From assembly GCA_032173965.1 (NCBI GenBank), contig CM063284.1, positions 113,372,410 through 113,436,409 of the forward strand: a DNA stretch of 64,000 nucleotides. The letters run 5' to 3'. The DNA comes from Sitta carolinensis. Its lineage: Eukaryota; Chordata; Aves; Passeriformes; Sittidae. Below the pieces are notes generated by a model. That model saw nothing but the letters and a program-made list of their open reading frames with translations. It searched no databases and had not been told where the DNA came from. This document shows positions 1-12,262 of the stretch, piece after piece. The position numbers were made by a program, and so were the translations under genes. Position 1 is the stretch's first letter, and every line of letters begins with the position of its first letter.

Positions 1-2084
1 ATACGAGGTCGAAAATAAACTAGAGACTTCTTTTCTTCTTCTCTACCTGAACACCTGTTGTGTGTGTTACCATGTGTTTCTATCTGCATCACAGTAACAA
101 AATACCACTGCAAATATAATAATTTATGCGGAAAGACCACTGTCAAAATGTCACCAAGTACATATCTGAAACATACACACAGGTTAGATTGTTTTCATTC
201 ATTCTTCTCAAGTATGAATTTGTTAAATAGATTTTTGGTTGGTATGTTAATTGGATTTTCTGTCATTTACTAGCTGAAAAAAATATCCCAAAGTAAAACA
301 TTTTCTCTGGCTTAGGGCATTATAGAAGAATTTGGTTTGCTACTGAGGCGAATGAAAGATGATGAACTTGGCTTTGCTGTTGTATAACCAGGGGTGATGT
401 TCTTTAGCTATCCTCTACTCATGCAACAGCCTTGAGTTTTTTATAAATTGACTCTGGGCATTTCTGAAGCATGACACACTTACAGCTTTCTTTGTTTAGA
501 AGATGAAGACCCTGGCTCACCAGGATTTCCCCCCAGTTTCTTCCCATTATCTGGGACCATTCCTAACTTTCTGAAATGCCCTGCTTGTTCATAACTTGAA
601 ATACCTGAGTGTCTTTCACAATTGTCAGTTTTCAGGACCTCTGTGGCTCTTTTTCAGTTTTTCTTGAGCCCTGTTTGAGTATGGCTCTGACCCACTGGCA
701 AATCCTGGAAGTGTGCTGAGCACACATTAGTGCAGTCATAGCTAAAGCATACATTTGAGAAGAGCACTCCTGCATGCCACAGAAAATTACTTGTTTTAGC
801 TGAGGAAAATTGCTTTTTGTCCCTGAAGGGTTGCTGCTCTGTCGAAGAGTACAGATTACACAGCACATATGGATCCTGCAGGAGTCCATAAAAAATTCAA
901 CATAAGTAATACAGTTTTCCTCAAACAAGGCCCCAGACAGTTGGCAGCAGGGTTGGGAGGTTGCCTGCTCCCCATAATCCTGCACTTCCCTGCTGGAGCA
1001 GCTGGCTCCTCAGGCAGCCAGCAAGCCAGCATGGCAGCTGGGCAGCTGAGCATCCAGGGAAGCAGTTGGAGGGGTGGGAAGCAAAGGAGCTTGGCAGCTA
1101 GAAAATCAAGAGGGACATTAGAAGGATCTCATTCCCATGAAAAGTGTCAGGTTTCTGACTTTTCATCCAGATCCAGGATGAAATATACACGTGTGTACAT
1201 GCATAAGCAAAAAAAAGTCATATACGCCTGCATATGTCTGCATACATGTACACTTATTTTAAAATGCTATTTTTTGTGAGAAGTGAAATCCTTATTCCAG
1301 TTGACCATAATGAATTTTTGTTGTTGTCTGACATGAAATTTCTAAGGAGGTAACTAAAGGCCACAATTAGGGATAATTTTGGGAACCCAGCTGATTATAA
1401 AAAATGTCTTGATGTTGTCACTGCACATTATTACAATAAAATATGATCCAGGGCATGAGGTTAAATTGATAGAGCAGAGGTTTTTTAGTCCTGCATTAAA
1501 CAATCATCGTTAAATGCTTTTTCAAGCTTTATTAAGTATGAGGAAAATAGGAAGGCAAGAGGAAATAAATATAAGTAATTTAATCAAATTTTAAAATATA
1601 TATTTATGTGAAGTAGGGCTTCTGTGTCAGCAATGTTTGCTCTTATATTTCTCCTGTTCCTATTTGTTAAAAAACACATTCCTTGGTTTGGCAACATAGA
1701 GAAAAAAAAAAAAATAAAGCATGAGCTGAGAGGATCATAGGCTCTTTCTGATCCTGGTTCTTTAAACCAGAGGGCAAATTAATGAAAATGCTAAAAGAAC
1801 CAATCAATAACAAAGACTGAAAATGCTGTAATATGTACATCACTGCTTCAGACAGAGGAGCAAGCTCTCCATTTTGGCAGCCACTGATAAGGGTGGCCAG
1901 CAGAGCCATAGAAATATCCTAAGGATGATGCTTTTGGCTAGCCAAAAGCACAAGCAGTGTTTTGAGGAATGCAGTCCTGGCAGGCTGGACCAACCAGACA
2001 GTGGTTTTGTCCAGCCAATGTGCACAGTAGGGGGAGAGAAAAGACTGAGGCTGAGACACACAGGTGTCTATTGTGTGGGTGACT
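1..2084. other. Intergenic, no gene recognised
   Basis: AT-rich DNA with a slightly GC-richer patch at about 900-1090. Open frames on both strands there (up to 136 codons) overlap each other in different frames and have no recognisable domain. Nothing else is visible. Confidence 0.6.
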
Positions 2085-2277
2085 GTGCACTGGAACAGGA
2101 GTGCTCAGAGAGATTGTGGAGTCTCTGTCTCTGAAGATATTCAAGAACCATCTGGATACAATCCTGTTCAGTGTTCTCTAGGATGACCTTACTCGAACAG
2201 GGAGGTTAGACCAGATGGCCCACTGTGGTCACTTCCCACATGATCCATCCTGTGGTTCTGTGTGATTCTCTGTCTTG
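2085..2277 (+). repeat. CR1 LINE 3' fragment, plus orientation
   Basis: The text reads as a diverged CR1 tail: a CACTGGAACAGG-type start, GTCTCTGTCTCTGAAGATATTC, CTCGAACAGGGAGGTTAGACCAGATGG, and the terminal TTCTGTGTGATTCTCTG, a relic of the ATTCTGTG 3' repeat. The 3' end is at about 2275. 5'-truncated, as CR1 copies usually are. No intact ORF. Confidence 0.88.
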
Positions 2278-2530
2278 AAAGCACAGGTGACTGGCCCAAA
2301 GAACAAACAATACAAAGCCACAATTACTGCATTTTAGAAACTGTTTCCTCCCTTGGTAGGTAGATTAAGGGGAAATTATAACAAGGAAGAAGTGTAAAAG
2401 ATGCATGGAACCTCCTCATATGAAGATTTGTTGTCTTGGATATAGAAATCATTCCTTCCTCTAAGCCTTAAACAAGAAAAATGTTATGTTTTGTTTTCTT
2501 TTAAAGAAAAAAAATAATTGAATCTTATTT

Positions 2531-3415
2531 CATAGAATCATAGAATATGCTGTATTGTAAGGGACCCATCAGGATTGTCAAGTCCAACTCATGGCCCTGT
2601 GCAGGACACCCCAAGGGTCCCACCATGTGCCTGAGAATACTCCTTGAACTCTGTCAGGTTTGGTGCTGTGACCACTTCCCTGGGGAGCCCATTCCAGTAT
2701 TCAACTGTGCCTTGGGTGAAAAACTTTTTCCTGTTATCCAACTTAAACATCCCCTGACACAACTTCAAACCATTTCCTTGAGTCCTGTCACTGGTAATGA
2801 CAGTGAAGAGATTGTTACCTGTCCCTCCTCTTCCCTTCTCAAGGGAGTTGTAGCCTGCAATGAGGTTTCCCCTGTGTTTCCTCTTCTCCAGGCTGAGCAG
2901 AACAAGTGACCTTAGCCTATCCTGATAAGGGTTCCCCTCAGACCCTTCACCATGCTCTTAACCCTTCTTTCAGACCTCTCTAAAACCTTAATGTCTTTCT
3001 TATATTGTGGTGCCCAAAACTATCTCCAGCACTCGAGGTGAGGCTGTCCCAGCTCAGAACAGAGCAGGACAATCTCCTCCCTTGCCTGGCTGGCCGTGCT
3101 GTGCCTGATGCCCCCCAGGACAGGGCTGGCCCTCCTGGCTGCCAGGGCACTGCTGACTGATATTCAACTTTCTGCCAACCAATACCCGAGGTGCCTCTCT
3201 GCAGCACTGCTCTTCAGCATCTTCCTTCCCAGTCTACACACATCCAGGGTTGCCCCATCCCAGGTGCAGAACTCAGCACACTCCTCATTAAACTTCATGT
3301 TGTTGGTGATTGCCCAGGCCTCTAATTTATCTAGGTCTTTCTGTGGGGCCTCTCTGCCCTTGAAGGAGTTGACAGGTCCTCCCAATTTGCCACTGGCAGC
3401 AAATTTATTAGATAA
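2531..3415 (-). repeat. CR1 LINE fragment, minus orientation, with reverse-transcriptase remnant
   Basis: Starts with the reverse-complemented CR1 tail (CATAGAATCATAGAAT at 2531-2546). It continues through the 3' UTR (AGTCCAACTCATGGCCCTGTGC, CACCATGTGCCTGAGAA) into the end of ORF2. The minus-strand frame at 3164-3421 keeps the shape of the CR1 reverse-transcriptase C terminus (GREAPQKDLDKLEAWA, MKFNEECAEF, SSAAERHLGYW) but is short and lacks catalytic parts. About 0.9 kb remains; it is 5'-truncated and dead. Its 3' end faces the 3' end of the plus-strand CR1 at 2085-2277. Confidence 0.93.
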
Positions 3416-3421
3416 TAGCAA
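3164..3421 (-). pseudogene. Remnant of CR1 ORF2 (reverse-transcriptase C-terminal part)
   Basis: An 85-codon open frame within the minus-strand CR1. It matches the CR1 segment after the polymerase core: ...KDLDKLEAWAITNNMKFNEE, then CRLGRKMLKSSAAERHLGYW. The polymerase and endonuclease domains are absent, so it is a relic of the transposon, not a host gene. The first few residues (MLLSNKFAA) are near the truncation point and may be flanking DNA. Confidence 0.8.
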
Positions 3422-4718
3422 ATTAAGAAGACTTTATTTTAAACAGAAAGGAGTTCAAACCAAAGTTAACAATATAATATTTATTTTATTGATGGTGAAT
3501 TTTTCTTCTCTTCTGAAATATCTCAATAATTTAATACCATACACCTACAACATAAATATTGTCTATTGACTCCAGCATGCTTTGATCCCCTTAATACTGG
3601 CAGGCCTCTGTTGCCTCCCACTCTTGGTTTTGTTAACAGTATTTTAACCAGCAATCCTTTCAAGATAAAAGGATTACAACTCTATGAAAATCTTCTCTTA
3701 CAGAATTCAAACAACTATTCATAAAGCTTGTCAGACAGCTTTACTTGCCTTGCACTTCCATAGCACAAGACCCTGAAATCCTTGGTCTGTGCTAAGCAGT
3801 TTCCTCCTGCAAGCCAGTAGTCTTAAATTTTATTGTGATTCAAGTTGGCAAAGTTTTCTTTACTGCTCCAAGCACCTGAAAAACATTCATCTTAAATGAA
3901 TGAGAAATAAAATTTTAGGCTATTTGAATCACCATTCTGCTTTCACACAGAATATCAATTCTCATTTTATTTGGTGAATCTACAGTGATTGTTTAAAGGA
4001 AAGGATGTCAGCTGAAGTAACTCAAATTTCAATCTATAAATGGAACACAAATATGGATGAAATTTTGGACTTCTGAAAAAATACTTCTATTAATTAAGAG
4101 GAACTAACTTTCTTCAATGTGTTTAGGAAGGTCTATACGACATTGACTAAAAATTGGCAAAAAAATCTTTCTTCCAAATTTGTTTTGACTAATTCCCTAA
4201 TCTATAATTGCAATAATGTCACTGAAGTATAAAGTTACACACAACAGTAAAACTTTTTTTTGTGTTAGTTACAACACAACTGTAGTTTTGGCATTGCTCA
4301 CAGTAAATTTATATTGTATCTTTCTAGCATAAATAGCTCTAAATTCTAATAAAGTTAGTGAAATTAAACCACTGAGGATGTGTCTAAAATTAGTTTTGAA
4401 TTACTTATATGTAGGTATGAAAATCTTTTAAACACTGAACATTCAAAATAAAGGTGTTGAAAAACATTACTTAGTGCATTATTACATTTGTTAGTTCTGT
4501 ACAATTAGTACTCTTAAATATTCATATATCAAAGCTAAAAGTTTAATATATTAATAAGGGGTTTGTCACTTACTTTATTTTGCCCATGATTAATTTCATA
4601 GTTGCTGGTAGGGTCAGTTCTCCTTTACACATTTAAATTTGTAAAACACTCATGCAGCAAGGTTTTTCCTTTCTTTTTTCTTAAGACTAGTGTGATAATA
4701 ATAAGCAAAAATGTGACA

Positions 4719-4864
4719 ATCAGTGCATTTCTTTTAGAAGATCTTGTGGTGTTTCTTCTCACAAGATTTGTGCCATGAGCAAGGAACTAGATGATGGTGG
4801 TAATCAGTGCCTTCTTTGAGAAGATGTCATGGTGTTTCTTCTCACAAGTTCTGTGTCATGAGCA
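4719..4864. repeat. Imperfect direct repeat, two copies 83 bp apart
   Basis: Copy 1 (4719-4781) and copy 2 (4802-4864) both contain ATCAGTGC, TTAGAAGAT or TGAGAAGAT, GGTGTTTCTTCTCACAAG, and a TCATGAGCA-like end (CCATGAGCA in copy 1). Copy 1 also has a perfect 7-bp inverted repeat, TCTTGTG (4742-4748) and CACAAGA, around TGTTTCTTCT. Intergenic; no coding frame runs through it. Confidence 0.8.
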
Positions 4865-5077
4865 CAAAGTTTTTTCCTCAGGCAATCAAGTTATCTTATA
4901 CTTGGAAATTTCAAATTTTTTAATCCCCTGGAGCTGTCCTAGCTAGTTGTTTGTTGGAAATGAGCACTATCTCATACGAATTGTAAATGGAGATTCGTGT
5001 TGCAAGAGACAAAAACATCTAACTAGGATAAAGAAAACCAACATAAGAAGTGTATATTTCACTTGGGGTAATACTCT

Positions 5078-5080
<3 letters not shown>

Positions 5081-5121
<41 letters not shown>

Positions 5122-5147
5122 AAACAAAAAAAAAAAAAAAAAAAAAA
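5081..5147. repeat. Long A-rich simple repeat
   Basis: About 40 uninterrupted A, then CAAAC, then about 23 more A. The sequence to the left shows no retrotransposed gene or SINE that I recognise, so an origin as a poly(A) tail is not established. The open frame through it (poly-Lys) is an artefact. Confidence 0.9.
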
Positions 5148-6480
5148 CCAAAAACAACTTTTACAGCAGCACATTCATTTTCAGGTCAGTTGTGTAATTT
5201 CTAGTGCATTTTCTCAATGGGATATTAATGTCAGCTTATTTGCTGCCAATAGATGGCAGTGATCACTCAGTTTCCTTCAGGAATAAAAATTGTGTAACAA
5301 ATCAAGTGGCGGGAGATAGGTAGGTATTCAGTCAGGTCCTTCTATAGATCTTCAAGTTCTTACTATTGGGTGTTTAACTAGAACATTTCCATACTTTCAT
5401 ATGTTCCAATATCAGACAGTCCTAGGACTATGGAAACCTCTTTTGATGCTTCCCTTGCAGTCAATTTCATAGCCTGGTGTCAGCCTACAGGACTGAAGAA
5501 TTCCCAGTACACTACTCACCCCTCCTCAAGAGGCAGGTAGGCAGTCGTACTTCCTTAGCTCATACCATATGGCTTGTAGGAATGTCTTCCCTGTCATCTT
5601 CCCCTTCAGGTTTCTGACATGTCTCCTTACTTAATGGGCAGCTGCCAAGGGTGACTCAGCAGGCAGTAGCCACTTTCTTTGGAAAGGTACAGTCAAAAGC
5701 AGACTTGATGGACAGGAAGCTTTGGGGGATGAGAATGGTGAATTGCCCAAATTGTTTGTGCCATTGCTGATGCAAAGGATCTCCTCATCTGGTGTATGAG
5801 ACAGATTCAAAATTTCTCCTTTCACTCACTTCCTGCAAGCAAAACAGAAATCAGCTGGGATTGCTGTGCCATCAGTGTGAAAGCAAGAGAAGAGAAAAGC
5901 AAATCCTCACCAAGTCACTGGTGTTTTTTTTCTGATCCAGATGGTACCTACGGGGATTGAGTCCTCTGTAACTCTCAGCAGTACAGATGTATTTTTCTTG
6001 AGTGACTCAGAGCACACAAACACTCACTCCTTCGCAAAGATCAGCCAGCCTCTTCAAGGGTCTGAGTATGCAAATGGTGAAATATGCAACGCATTCAAAA
6101 TTTTCTCTTTCAGCATTTGCACATCTTACCAAGACACAAGGTGTCTTCAGTTCAAATCATCTCTGACAGATGTATCTTCTCCCAACATATTTCAGTCCAT
6201 ATCAAATCAACTCATGGCTTTGGTAAAGGAGTTAACTATTTTCTTTGTTTTAAGTGCTTCCATGGCCACTTTCAGTTGCTTCCTTTCCACCGTCTTAGAG
6301 GAAAATGAACCCTTCCCAAACATTTCTTGAGTCTTCAGTAGCCTTTGAATTGACTGGTCACCACAGATCCATTAAGGGACTTAGACATTTTACTTTTAAA
6401 TACCTAAGCCAAATCTCTAGATCCTCTAAATAACACACTTATGTGTCACTTGTGGTTCCATCTGTAGTCTGAAGGCATTT

Positions 6481-6533
6481 CTGTTTTTATAAGGTCTTTA
6501 TATATTTATATATATAAAGACCCTATAAAACAG
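6481..6533. repeat. AT-rich imperfect palindrome (53 bp)
   Basis: The left arm CTGTTTTTATAAGGTCTTTA... (6481-6505) pairs with the right arm ending ...AAAGACCCTATAAAACAG (6510-6533), with one unpaired T and one mismatch over about 24 pairs and a 4-base loop. Diverged AT-rich copies of part of an arm follow (about 6533-6585). It could be a decayed palindromic DNA transposon or a simple AT palindrome. Confidence 0.75.
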
Positions 6534-9500
6534 ATTTATATATAAATACTTATTATAAGTCTTTCTATATTTACATATAGACAATCAGCCTGACATGATT
6601 GTACTGGAGTTCCAGCAAAACTAACAAATTAAGAGCTTCTCTTCCAAGTTGAATGAGACAACTCTCAGAACTGTATTTGTACACACACCAGCAAAAGAGA
6701 AGCGACAAGGGCAGCATATTTTTGCTTATTGATATTGTGTTTAAAAATTTACTTGGAATGAAGAAAATCAAAGCTAGCTCCCTTTCCTGCTTGAAAATAA
6801 AAAGCTTTGAAATTTGACAGCTGCTCCAATCTGTACAGCTGCAAATTCAGAGGAATTCACAGGAGGTGAGCACATTTCTCCTTTCTAAAAATTTCCCAAG
6901 CAATTGACTCATCCTTTCAATACCCCTTTTCTCTTTCCTACCACTATTTAGACTGCATTAATGTTTTCATAACTACAGGACAGGTGTCATGGATATGAAC
7001 ATCATAAAAAGAAATACCCATTTTCCATCCTTGAGATAAATGTCACACTTCCTAGAGGAACTAGTGATGGCTGAAGATCCATGTCAGAGACTGAGAGGGA
7101 CAAAAGGGATGTGTACCTGTAGTACTGCAAGTACCAACTTGAATTTCTGCTTCATTTCTCATACAATAGACTGAATTTGGATCCAGCACAAATTCCCTAC
7201 TCAAATACCCTCCTCTACTAAAAGAGATAGGTTCTCCAGGTCTCGTCTGTAGTACTGATTACCATGAACCAGTAAATATGTGAGGAGAAATATTTAGTAA
7301 TTTTGGTGTCTTCAGATGGGATCATCTCGGGGGTTTAAGACAGAGCATGGTAGGGATGAACACACATTTCTCACCCACCAAGCATCTAATGCATTATTGC
7401 AAACACGTGGATGATAATTTTCTCTCTGTGGCTCAGTAATGAATCGGTTGATATAGTGGGGTTTACATTTAGATCAAAAATATCACCAAAACCAAGCTAT
7501 TTCCATATTTGCACTCACATGCTCATCTGGAAAACAAAGATGTTATACAAAGCAAAGTATGCCTGGTCCATTTGTTTGGATAAGTTTCCCACTTCCCCTG
7601 ATTCAGACAATGCATCCATAGGTAAGAAAACATTTAAAGGAAGACTGAAAAAGAAAGATTGAAAAACGCATCATAAAGGTCACCAACTACAAAAAAAAAT
7701 GTCTTAAAACATGCACAAATATGTACAAAATTTAAACAGTTCTGAATAACTTTATAAGACACAGAATCATCTCAATTTTTTTCTTTCTTTGGACTGTATA
7801 TTCAGAAAAAAAATTTACACTTTACACTGACTCTTTGGATCAACCCTTACAGAAAACTTCACTATATCCATTTGAACTGCTATTTTTATCACAGAAAAGC
7901 TTATATCATTCCTCTAAAACAAGTATATATTTGTTTTGCCTATGTGGCAGAAAATATGTTTTTGAACTTGATTGCTTCCACCCTTACCTTGAAACACAAA
8001 AGACCAGTACCTAAAGATTAGGTTCCCATTAAAAAAAACTCTGGTTTAATTTGTTCTGAAAAGAGAAGACAGTAACACAAATAAACGTATGTTTAATCTG
8101 TTGTCATCAAATCCCTGCCTCTTACCCCTGGTTTTACCTCCACTCTGTATTTTGCATTGACATCTTAATGTAAACCTTGAAAGAGTTCATTGTCTTTCCT
8201 GGTAAAGGAGAGAACAAACCCATTAAGATGATTTGAAATCCTTGGGACAGAAATATCAATAGGAATTCTGTACACTTATGTGTGAGGAGACAGAAGGCAT
8301 TGGGTACAGTCTAAACATAAGATGCAAACAGACACAATGGACGAAGACAGAAATATTACCAGAAGCAGCAGGAAAAAAGGGGAGGGACAACACTGCAGTG
8401 GAAGACAAGTGAACACCCTTAAATGGGCAGGAAGTCTGCTGGAGAGGAGTCTGGACTTTGAAGTGAATGAACAGATCTAAAAGACAAACCAGAGAGATTG
8501 GTACAACCATGGTAACTAGAAATGATGGGAGCTAATGAAATCATCTAAGCAAGGGGTTTTGTCTTCTTGGAAAATAAAACATGAACTTTAATTTCTGACC
8601 TCTAGCCTCTCTCCTGAGAGTTGCCCCAAGAACAATTATCAAAGCGTCAGAGATGGTGATGACAGCAATTTTTGCAGTTTAGTCATCATATTATATGTTA
8701 GGACCACCAGCAAATACTTCATTTGAGGAAGTCATGGAACAACAGGTAACCAATGCAAAAGGGATGCTGTTCAAGGTCTTCTTCCAAAAGCTTTAGTTTT
8801 AGCAATGTTAGGAAATGTGCAGGCAGCCTTGGCTGACTCTAGATGACTATAGCATAATTTACTTCCATTACATTTATGAAATAATTTTTTCTTATTATAA
8901 AATTTATGAAATACAACTGAATTGTCTTTTGTTAAATTTATGTTCATATAAATGGCACATGATAAAATACAGCAAAATTTCTGAAATATTCATAGGTTCT
9001 CCACAACTCAATGAAACTAAACACAACCAAATTCTATTCTTTCACTCACTACAACCCAAATAATGCAATTGAAACTGTGACAGTTTAAATGTAGAAGTAC
9101 AAGATACAGAACTGAGTAACTTCAAATGGGACCTTCCTTACTTTGTTTTGAAGTAGAAACAGGTGGAATCTGATATTGCTACCCATGTAAACTAATCTAG
9201 TCTGTGTATGCTCAGGAGAACTAACAATTATCATGGTATAAATAGCTCATGAAAGATGAAAGGAAAATAGCAAATAATCCATTGTCTTTTTAGAATGCCT
9301 CCAACATGACAGGATCAGCTGAATTGGGCAAAATTTGAGCCCAAAACGCAGAACTTGCATCCGATGTCCTTTATAGCATCTTATTCCTTTATTGCACCTG
9401 TTTCATAGTTGGTACCATTAATAGTCAACATCATTCCCTTTCAATACTATTCAAAAGGAGAAGAGAATGGAAAAGAAGGAATAGAATCTGAAACAGAGAG

Positions 9501-11256
9501 CAAAGAAAATGAGATGAATTTTCTCTGTCCTCCTGCCTTAGCTTTCAAAACTAATTAGCCAGGAAGATTTTAAAGGCAAGTGTACATATATTGTCTAATT
9601 TCTCTTCATATAGAAAGCTGTGTTTAATTTCTCATTAGACCTCTTTTCTGCTTTGAGTCTAAAGAATCAGCCAGAATCATAGATCATCATTTTGACATGT
9701 GTTTTGCTAGACTTAATTCCAGTGTAAAATTTTAACTTAGCTGTGGCCCAGACTTTCACAGCTGACTCAGTGCATGACATCCATAAATAATGTAATTTAT
9801 GACACAGAACTTAGAGCCATCAAGACAAGATGCCAGGAAGTTTTCTCAGTTCATAATGTCTTTTTTCATGCGAGTCTTGATTAGTGTCAACAATTTTTCT
9901 TCAACATTTTTAGAAAGTAATTCAGACTTCTCACTCCTAACTCCAGCTACACATTGCCTTGATGATATCTTGAGTCTCAAGACTGCCAGAAGAGTTGCCA
10001 GAATAGCAGTACTTCTGTTTATTTATGAATTCCATTGTTTTTTCATTCACTTCTGTATAATTCCAGAGTCATTACTGCATGCTTTAAATCCACCTGAGGG
10101 GTTTTTGTTTCAGAAACTTAGGAATCTACACCATTTTTTCATCTGTTACAGTAGCTCTGAAACACACATGCTCTTCATCTAATTGGCTTCAGAAGAATGC
10201 CTTTAAAAGAGAAAATCTACCCAGAGTAGTTAGTCACTGACAGAAATGTATTTTGGTCTTTGGTTGGTATCTCTTTAGAAAAGCAAATAATTCCAAGGGT
10301 TTCAAAGATCAGAGCTCCTCTGTCCATCACTGTATTAGGACAGAGATTGTATTTGAGTTAGAAGAATAATTGAAACATTAGTTGAGCTAATATGTAAGGG
10401 TTGTTGTCTTTCACCAAATGCACTGGGATGGAAGGCAAGACAAAGTGATCCAACCTGACCAATACTATCACAACTTCACCAGTCAGGATCCTTTTCAGGT
10501 CACACAGAGAAGTTCCAGTGGATGCTCACCCTGTTAGCTCTAGGTGGTTTAGCTCCTTCAGTAGCTTTTAAAAATTCCTTTCCTCTTGTGTGTTCTATTT
10601 CACTGACATATCTAGAACACAAGACTTGCAGCTAGGTTTAAATCTACTCATTTCAAAGGAATATCTATGTTAAAATAAAAGATCAAATTCAACATGCCAT
10701 AAAACAACAAACACATTTTCATATTTCACCCAAAATTCATAACTGTCATATAGGATCTGTCTTAGAATAGTTATCTTGGTGATAACATAGACTTGTTCAA
10801 TGATGACAGATATATAATACCTTTCTCTCCTGGTTTCTGGCTAACTTGTTATGTCTCTAATTAGAAAAATCTTATTTGTGAAGTGCAAACATTTCATATT
10901 AACCCATTAATATTAAAACACAACACAATCTCTTCATAAACAGCAGTTAAATCTTAGAAGAATAAACACATTTTCAGGCATATAAATAGAGGCTAAAAAC
11001 TCCAAGTATTTTCTATTAAAACACCATGCACATTTCTAACTTACAAAGTTTAGTAAGGGTAAATGCAATAAAGATCACACTACTAAAAAAGGAATCATCT
11101 GGGAAAAATAATTAATTACAAGCTCTAAATAAATTTTGAAAATATTAGATCTAGAGTTGACCAAGTTTTTGAGAGTACGAGCTGTTGCAATTTGAAAAAA
11201 GGTGATCAAAACAGTAATATTACAGCCACAGACCTTAGGGATAAACAACTGGATGT

Positions 11257-11257
<1 letters not shown>

Positions 11258-11290
<33 letters not shown>
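11258..11290. repeat. Poly(A) run of about 33 bases
   Basis: An uninterrupted A homopolymer in AT-rich intergenic DNA. There is no retrocopy that I can recognise upstream. Confidence 0.9.
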
Positions 11291-11293
<3 letters not shown>

Positions 11294-12130
11294 TTTGCAT
11301 GGCTAACATACCAACATTCATTTGAGAATCCAAATATGCCCTAAATAGGACTCAGGGAGAAAAAATAATTCTCTAGTAGGCAATAGGTCTATTGCCTTTG
11401 AGAGAAAACATCCCTGATCCACATCCTTTTGAGCTCTGATCAAGTCTGATCAAGAGGATGGCCAAATCAGACGATCTTTATTTCAGAAAAGAGATGCTAG
11501 GAGATTAAGTCCCACAACTATCCCATTCCCTCTGACTCACTTCTCTTGCCAATTTTCTTTCAAAAGGGACCTGCACATCTTTGCGGTCACCCATCATAGT
11601 TGGTAGAAATGTAAATTTAAGATCAGGAAAGGTTTTACAAACATTTCACCACCTGTTGCACTGACTATGAGGCACAGAGGTAGCACAAGAAGTAGGTACC
11701 TAAAGAAACAAAGGTTCATTCACCTCATAAAGGAAGAGATCTACAAAAAACATCCAAGGGGAAAATGGGAATTGTGCCAACTGAACTTCAAACTGGGTTT
11801 GCAGAGTGAAATTTCCTGTAAACTTCTTAGCTTTCAATTTCACCAAAACTTTTAATGTAGCTCTAGTTTTAATTTGTTTTACTGGAGGCCAACACAGTTA
11901 ATGTAAGCTGCAGAAATTTACATGGAACAGGCACTAATGGATTATACAAGGGAAGAAACCTTGTTGTGAAATATTTTTGCACAAATTTAGTTTCTCAAAA
12001 TTATAGCAACATTGCTACACTCAGTAAAATGTACTTAATATCACTCTCTTTTTTTATTTTGGTGTAGATCCATTGCTGTTTTAAATATGTCTTAAAAGAA
12101 TCCTCCTAGTTTAGCATTATGTTTAGTAAT

Positions 12131-12262
12131 AGAGAATCATAGAACTGTAAGGGTTGAAAAATACCTCTAAGACAATTGGGCTGAACCTTTAACTCAGCAC
12201 CATCATGCTTATCACTAAACAAGGTTCCCAAGTGCTACAGGGATGAAGTGCCTTCTCCAGGG
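12131..12262 (-). repeat. CR1 LINE 3' fragment, minus orientation
   Basis: Begins AGAATCATAGAACTGTAAGGGTTGAAAAATACCTCTAAG and continues GGGCTGAACCTTTAACTCAGCACC and TTCCCAAGTGCTACAGGGATG, the standard reverse-complemented CR1 3' UTR. Only the last 130 bp or so are left. Confidence 0.88.

Larger units (their letters stand above)
3422..12130. other. Intergenic, AT-rich, no gene recognised
   Basis: Apart from the direct repeat at 4719, the A-rich run at 5081 and the palindrome at 6481, I see no repeat families or exons. The longest open frames (5941-6330 and 9799-10182, plus strand, under 130 codons) lack domains and have compositions typical of chance frames in AT-rich DNA. Confidence 0.6.

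Noticed and set aside
2547..2909. 120-codon plus-strand open frame
   Set aside because: Antisense read-through of the CR1 3' region, not a gene.
3096..3569. 157-codon plus-strand open frame
   Set aside because: It is the antisense of a minus-strand CR1 fragment plus flanking DNA.
7755..7775. ACACAGAATCATCTC, resembling the CR1 tail
   Set aside because: No CR1 sequence follows.
9670..9700. AGAATCATAGATCATC, resembling the CR1 tail
   Set aside because: The flanking sequence does not continue as CR1 on either side; a chance match.
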